A DNA stretch of 64,000 bases. Origin: Streptomonospora nanhaiensis. GTDB taxonomy: Bacteria; Actinomycetota; Actinomycetes; Streptosporangiales; Streptosporangiaceae. The DNA lies in contig NZ_JACCFO010000001.1 of NCBI RefSeq assembly GCF_013410565.1, positions 4,960,001-5,024,000 of the forward strand. The letters run 5' to 3'. Position numbers and translations under genes: made by a program. The notes under the pieces are model-generated. The model was not told where the DNA came from, did not search any database, and saw nothing but the letters and a program-made list of their open reading frames with translations. This document shows, piece after piece, positions 61,687-64,000 of the stretch (position 1 is its first letter; each line of letters opens with the position of its first letter).

Positions 61687-62703
61687 TCAGCGGGGCGGAG
61701 GGGCCGTGCTGGCGCGCTCGACCAGCGTGGCCGGGGCCGCCGCCGTGTCGGTGACCGCGCCGCCCGCCAGCAGCTCCCGCAGGACCCGCGCCGCGTGCTC
61801 GCCGTAGCCCTTGACGTCGCGGCTGACCGCCGTGAGCGCCGGCCGCGTCATGCGGCACAGCGGGGAGTCGTCCCAGGCCACCACCGACAGGTCGGCGGGC
61901 ACCGCGAACCCCAGTTCGTGGGCCACACCCAGCCCGGCCACCGCCATCAGGTCGTTGTCGAAGACCAGCGCCGTGGGCGCCGGGCGCCGCGACAGCAGCC
62001 GCCGGGTGGCCTGGGCGCCGGAGGCGTCGGAGTAGTCGGCGTGCACGGTCGCCCAGTCCGACAGCCCCAACGCCGCGGCGGCCTCCTCGAACGCCGCCGT
62101 GCGCCGGTGGGTGTGCAGCAGCGCGGCCGGCCCGGCCACCCGGCTCACCCGCCGGTGGCCCAGGCCGGCCAGGTAGCCCACGGCCCGCGCCACCGAGGCG
62201 GCGTCGTCGGACCACACGCAGGGCTGCGCGGCCCCGGGCAGGGGGCCGCCGACGAGCACCGCGGGCAGCCCCATCTCCGCGAGGGCGGCCGGGCGCCGGT
62301 CCTCGGTCAGCAGGTCCACCACCAGCACCCCGTCGACGCGGCTCTGGGCGTGCCAGTTGCGGTAGGTGCGCACCTCCTGCTCCTGGTCGGGGGTCACCTG
62401 GAGCAGCAGCGACGTGGAGGTCTCGGCCAGCGCCGTCTGCACCCCCGACATCAGCTCCATGAAGAACGGCTCCAGGCCGAGCGTGCGCGCCGGGCGGCCC
62501 ACCACCATGCCGATGGCGTCGGCGCGGCCGTCGGAGAGCGCGCGGGCGGCCGTGCTCGGCGCCCAGCCCAGCTCCTCGGCGATGGCCAGCACGCGCAGCC
62601 GGGTGGCCTCGGAGACCCCCGGCTTGCCGTTGAGCGCGTAGGAGACCGAGCCCTTGGAGACCCCCGCTGCCTGGGCGATGTCGGCGATGGTGGGACGGCG
62701 CAC
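61687..62703 (-). CDS. LacI-family transcriptional regulator
   Basis: A complete 338-residue LacI/GalR repressor. The helix-turn-helix and hinge read TIADIAQAAGVSKGSVSYALNGKPGVSEATRLRVLAIAEELGWAPSTAARALS (about 4-57). The periplasmic-binding-like domain includes LEPFFMELMSGVQTAL, VFDNDLMAVAGLGVAHELGFAVPADLSVVAWDDS. GTG start at 62703; GGAG-like sequence precedes it. It is followed by the sugar operon in the same direction and probably represses it through the operator at 61581-61598. Confidence 0.95.
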   Translation of the reverse strand: MRRPTIADIAQAAGVSKGSVSYALNGKPGVSEATRLRVLAIAEELGWAPSTAARALSDGRADAIGMVVGRPARTLGLEPFFMELMSGVQTALAETSTSLLLQVTPDQEQEVRTYRNWHAQSRVDGVLVVDLLTEDRRPAALAEMGLPAVLVGGPLPGAAQPCVWSDDAASVARAVGYLAGLGHRRVSRVAGPAALLHTHRRTAAFEEAAAALGLSDWATVHADYSDASGAQATRRLLSRRPAPTALVFDNDLMAVAGLGVAHELGFAVPADLSVVAWDDSPLCRMTRPALTAVSRDVKGYGEHAARVLRELLAGGAVTDTAAAPATLVERASTAPPPR

Positions 62704-62875
62704 GGTGGTCTCCCTCGGTGTTCGGCGGCTGCCGCCGCGCGCGGCCCTGGGCCGGGGGCGCGCGGGCGATGGCCCGACAGGGGCAGCGTAGTTCGTCGGC
62801 GTACTTTCCTCCGGTGCGGCGACCGCGCCGGGGGCCGGGAGGGGAGCGGCCGAGGCGCCCGCCGCGCGCGGGCCC

Positions 62876-63754
62876 TCACACGGCCGCGCGCACCCCGGGC
62901 CGGGCGGTGCTGCCCCGCGCGACGTAGCGGGCGGCGGGGGACCAGCGCTCGGCCACCGGGCGGCCGTCGACGCACTCCAGCACCGACTCCGCGACCGCGG
63001 TCCCGTACTGGTGCACGTCCACGCTCATGGTCGTCAGCGGGGGCGAGGCCAGGCGGCACAGCGTGGAGTCGTCCCAGGCCACCAGGCTCACGTCGGAGGG
63101 CACCGCGACGTCCAGCTCCTTGGCGGCCGCCAGGCCGGCCACCGCCATCACGTCGTTGTCGTAGAGGACCGCGGTGGGCGGCTCGGCGGCGCGCAGCAGC
63201 CGGGCCGTCAGCTCGGCCCCGGCCTCGTGGGAGTAGTCGCCGGCCAGGACCACCGGCGGGGCGATCCCGGCCCGGCGGCAGCCCTCCTCCAGCGCCGCCG
63301 TGCGCGCCCGGGTGTGCAGCAGTTCGGGCGGCCCGCTGATCCGCGCCACCCGCCGGTGCCCCAGCTCCAGCAGGTGTGCCAGCGCCTCGTGTACGGGCGC
63401 TGCGTCGTCGGTGCGCACCGCCGGTGCGGCGGGCTCGCCGGGCCAGGTGCCCACGAGCACGGCGGGCAGCCCCAGCCGCGCCAGCACCGCCGGGCGCTCG
63501 TCGCCCACGCGCAGGTTGACCACGGCCACCGCGTCGACCAGGCCCCGCTCGGCCCAGCGCTCGTAGGCGGCGGCCTCGGCGGCGGGGGAGTCGACGATGT
63601 GCAGCAGCACCGCCATGTCGCGCTCGGCCAGGCGCTCCTCGATCCCGCCGATGAACTCCATGAAGAACGGCTCGACGCTGAGCAGGCGGGCGGGCCGCGC
63701 CAGGACCAGCCCGACCGCGCCCCCTTCCCCGGGGGCGGGCACCGGTTCACTCAT
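62876..63754 (-). CDS. LacI-type sensor-domain protein lacking the DNA-binding domain
   Basis: A 292-residue protein homologous over its whole length to the ligand domain of the neighbouring LacI regulator (LSVEPFFMEFIGGIEERL; LYDNDVMAVAGLAAAKELDVAVPSDVSLVAWDDSTLCRL). The helix-turn-helix is missing: upstream of the ATG, any extension is only Pro/Ala/Arg-rich up to a GTG at 63976. The ribosome binding site of the ATG is poor. It could bind the same or a related sugar and mix with the complete LacI protein, or be a decaying duplicate. ACCGGTTCA at its start resembles half of the operator. Confidence 0.85.
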   Translation of the reverse strand: MSEPVPAPGEGGAVGLVLARPARLLSVEPFFMEFIGGIEERLAERDMAVLLHIVDSPAAEAAAYERWAERGLVDAVAVVNLRVGDERPAVLARLGLPAVLVGTWPGEPAAPAVRTDDAAPVHEALAHLLELGHRRVARISGPPELLHTRARTAALEEGCRRAGIAPPVVLAGDYSHEAGAELTARLLRAAEPPTAVLYDNDVMAVAGLAAAKELDVAVPSDVSLVAWDDSTLCRLASPPLTTMSVDVHQYGTAVAESVLECVDGRPVAERWSPAARYVARGSTARPGVRAAV

Positions 63755-64000
63755 TCGGGGCCGCGCCGGGGGCCGGGGGGAGGGCGGCGCCCGCGGCGGG
63801 GGCGCCGCGGGGGCGGTGTGCGTCGGGTGCGGCCACGCGTTGCTCCTTGCTCGGATCGGCCGAAATGAGCGGGGCGCCGGCCGGAACGGACCCCGCCGCC
63901 GGCCGGGCGGCCGCGGCGGGGGCGATTCCAGCGGCGCCGGGCGAGCCGCCGGGGGCGGGGCCGGTCGGCTCACCACGGTTCTTATGTCATCGAATTAACT
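63755..64000. other. Upstream flank of the DBD-less LacI gene
   Basis: The stretch contains GC-rich low-complexity sequence and, at the edge (63975-64000), an AT-rich patch with a possible promoter reading to the left. No lost helix-turn-helix was found in any frame. Confidence 0.4.

Overview
The window comes from a very GC-rich actinomycete chromosome. GC is well above 70 % and third codon positions are almost all G or C. The central block keeps the actinobacterial order proS - (ferritin-like pair) - rimP - nusA - ylxR - infB - DUF503 - rbfA - truB - ribF - rpsO - pnp - M16 protease. This, the many GTG starts and the F420-type and DUF574-type families fit an actinomycete such as a member of Nocardiopsaceae or Streptosporangiales; that placement is inference. 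I found no rRNA, tRNA, CRISPR array or insertion sequence.

Left part (1-11.7 kb). A cut-off FkbM-type methyltransferase and an unannotated 36-residue peptide with eight cysteines lie behind cydAB (cytochrome bd) on the minus strand. cydAB is preceded by a LiaS/LiaR-like two-component system. Two near-identical NarL-geometry palindromes lie before cydA and before the kinase gene, suggesting that the regulator controls itself and cydAB. Then come an EamA exporter with a possible leader peptide and hairpin, an unknown protein, a spermidine-synthase-like protein and an aldo/keto reductase.

Core part (9.9-26 kb). Translation and RNA-metabolism genes are separated by clear hairpin terminators. ribF looks unusual: its riboflavin kinase half is normal, but its FAD synthetase half has lost most hallmark motifs.

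Middle accessory part (26-48.6 kb). This holds a TetR regulator, a nucleoside deaminase, two VOC proteins, a DHA2 exporter with a palindromic operator, a three-gene conserved-unknown cluster, an MFS carrier, and an acyl-CoA dehydrogenase / CoA-transferase / acyl-CoA ligase cluster. A sigma factor is translationally coupled to a zinc-type ABC importer, with a zinc-finger anti-sigma-like protein facing it. After a 700-bp gene-free stretch come AraC - VOC - UvrA-like ABC protein.

Right part (48.7-64 kb). A HelD/HelR-type RNA polymerase recycling helicase has a recognisable promoter. It is followed by an operon whose first gene fuses a truncated secreted esterase to an AAA+ ATPase, followed by two tandem TPR proteins, both with frame problems. 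Then come an F420/PPOX protein, a quinone oxidoreductase, a membrane-anchored DUF4352-type protein and a DUF574 methyltransferase. The end is a sugar module: AGE-family isomerase and PfkB kinase behind an 18-bp LacI-type operator, next to one complete LacI regulator and a paralogue that has lost its DNA-binding domain.

Most worth following up: the Cys-rich peptide beside cydAB and FkbM, the paired NarL-type boxes, the esterase-AAA+/TPR/TPR operon, the degenerate ribF, and the DBD-less LacI partner with its operator.
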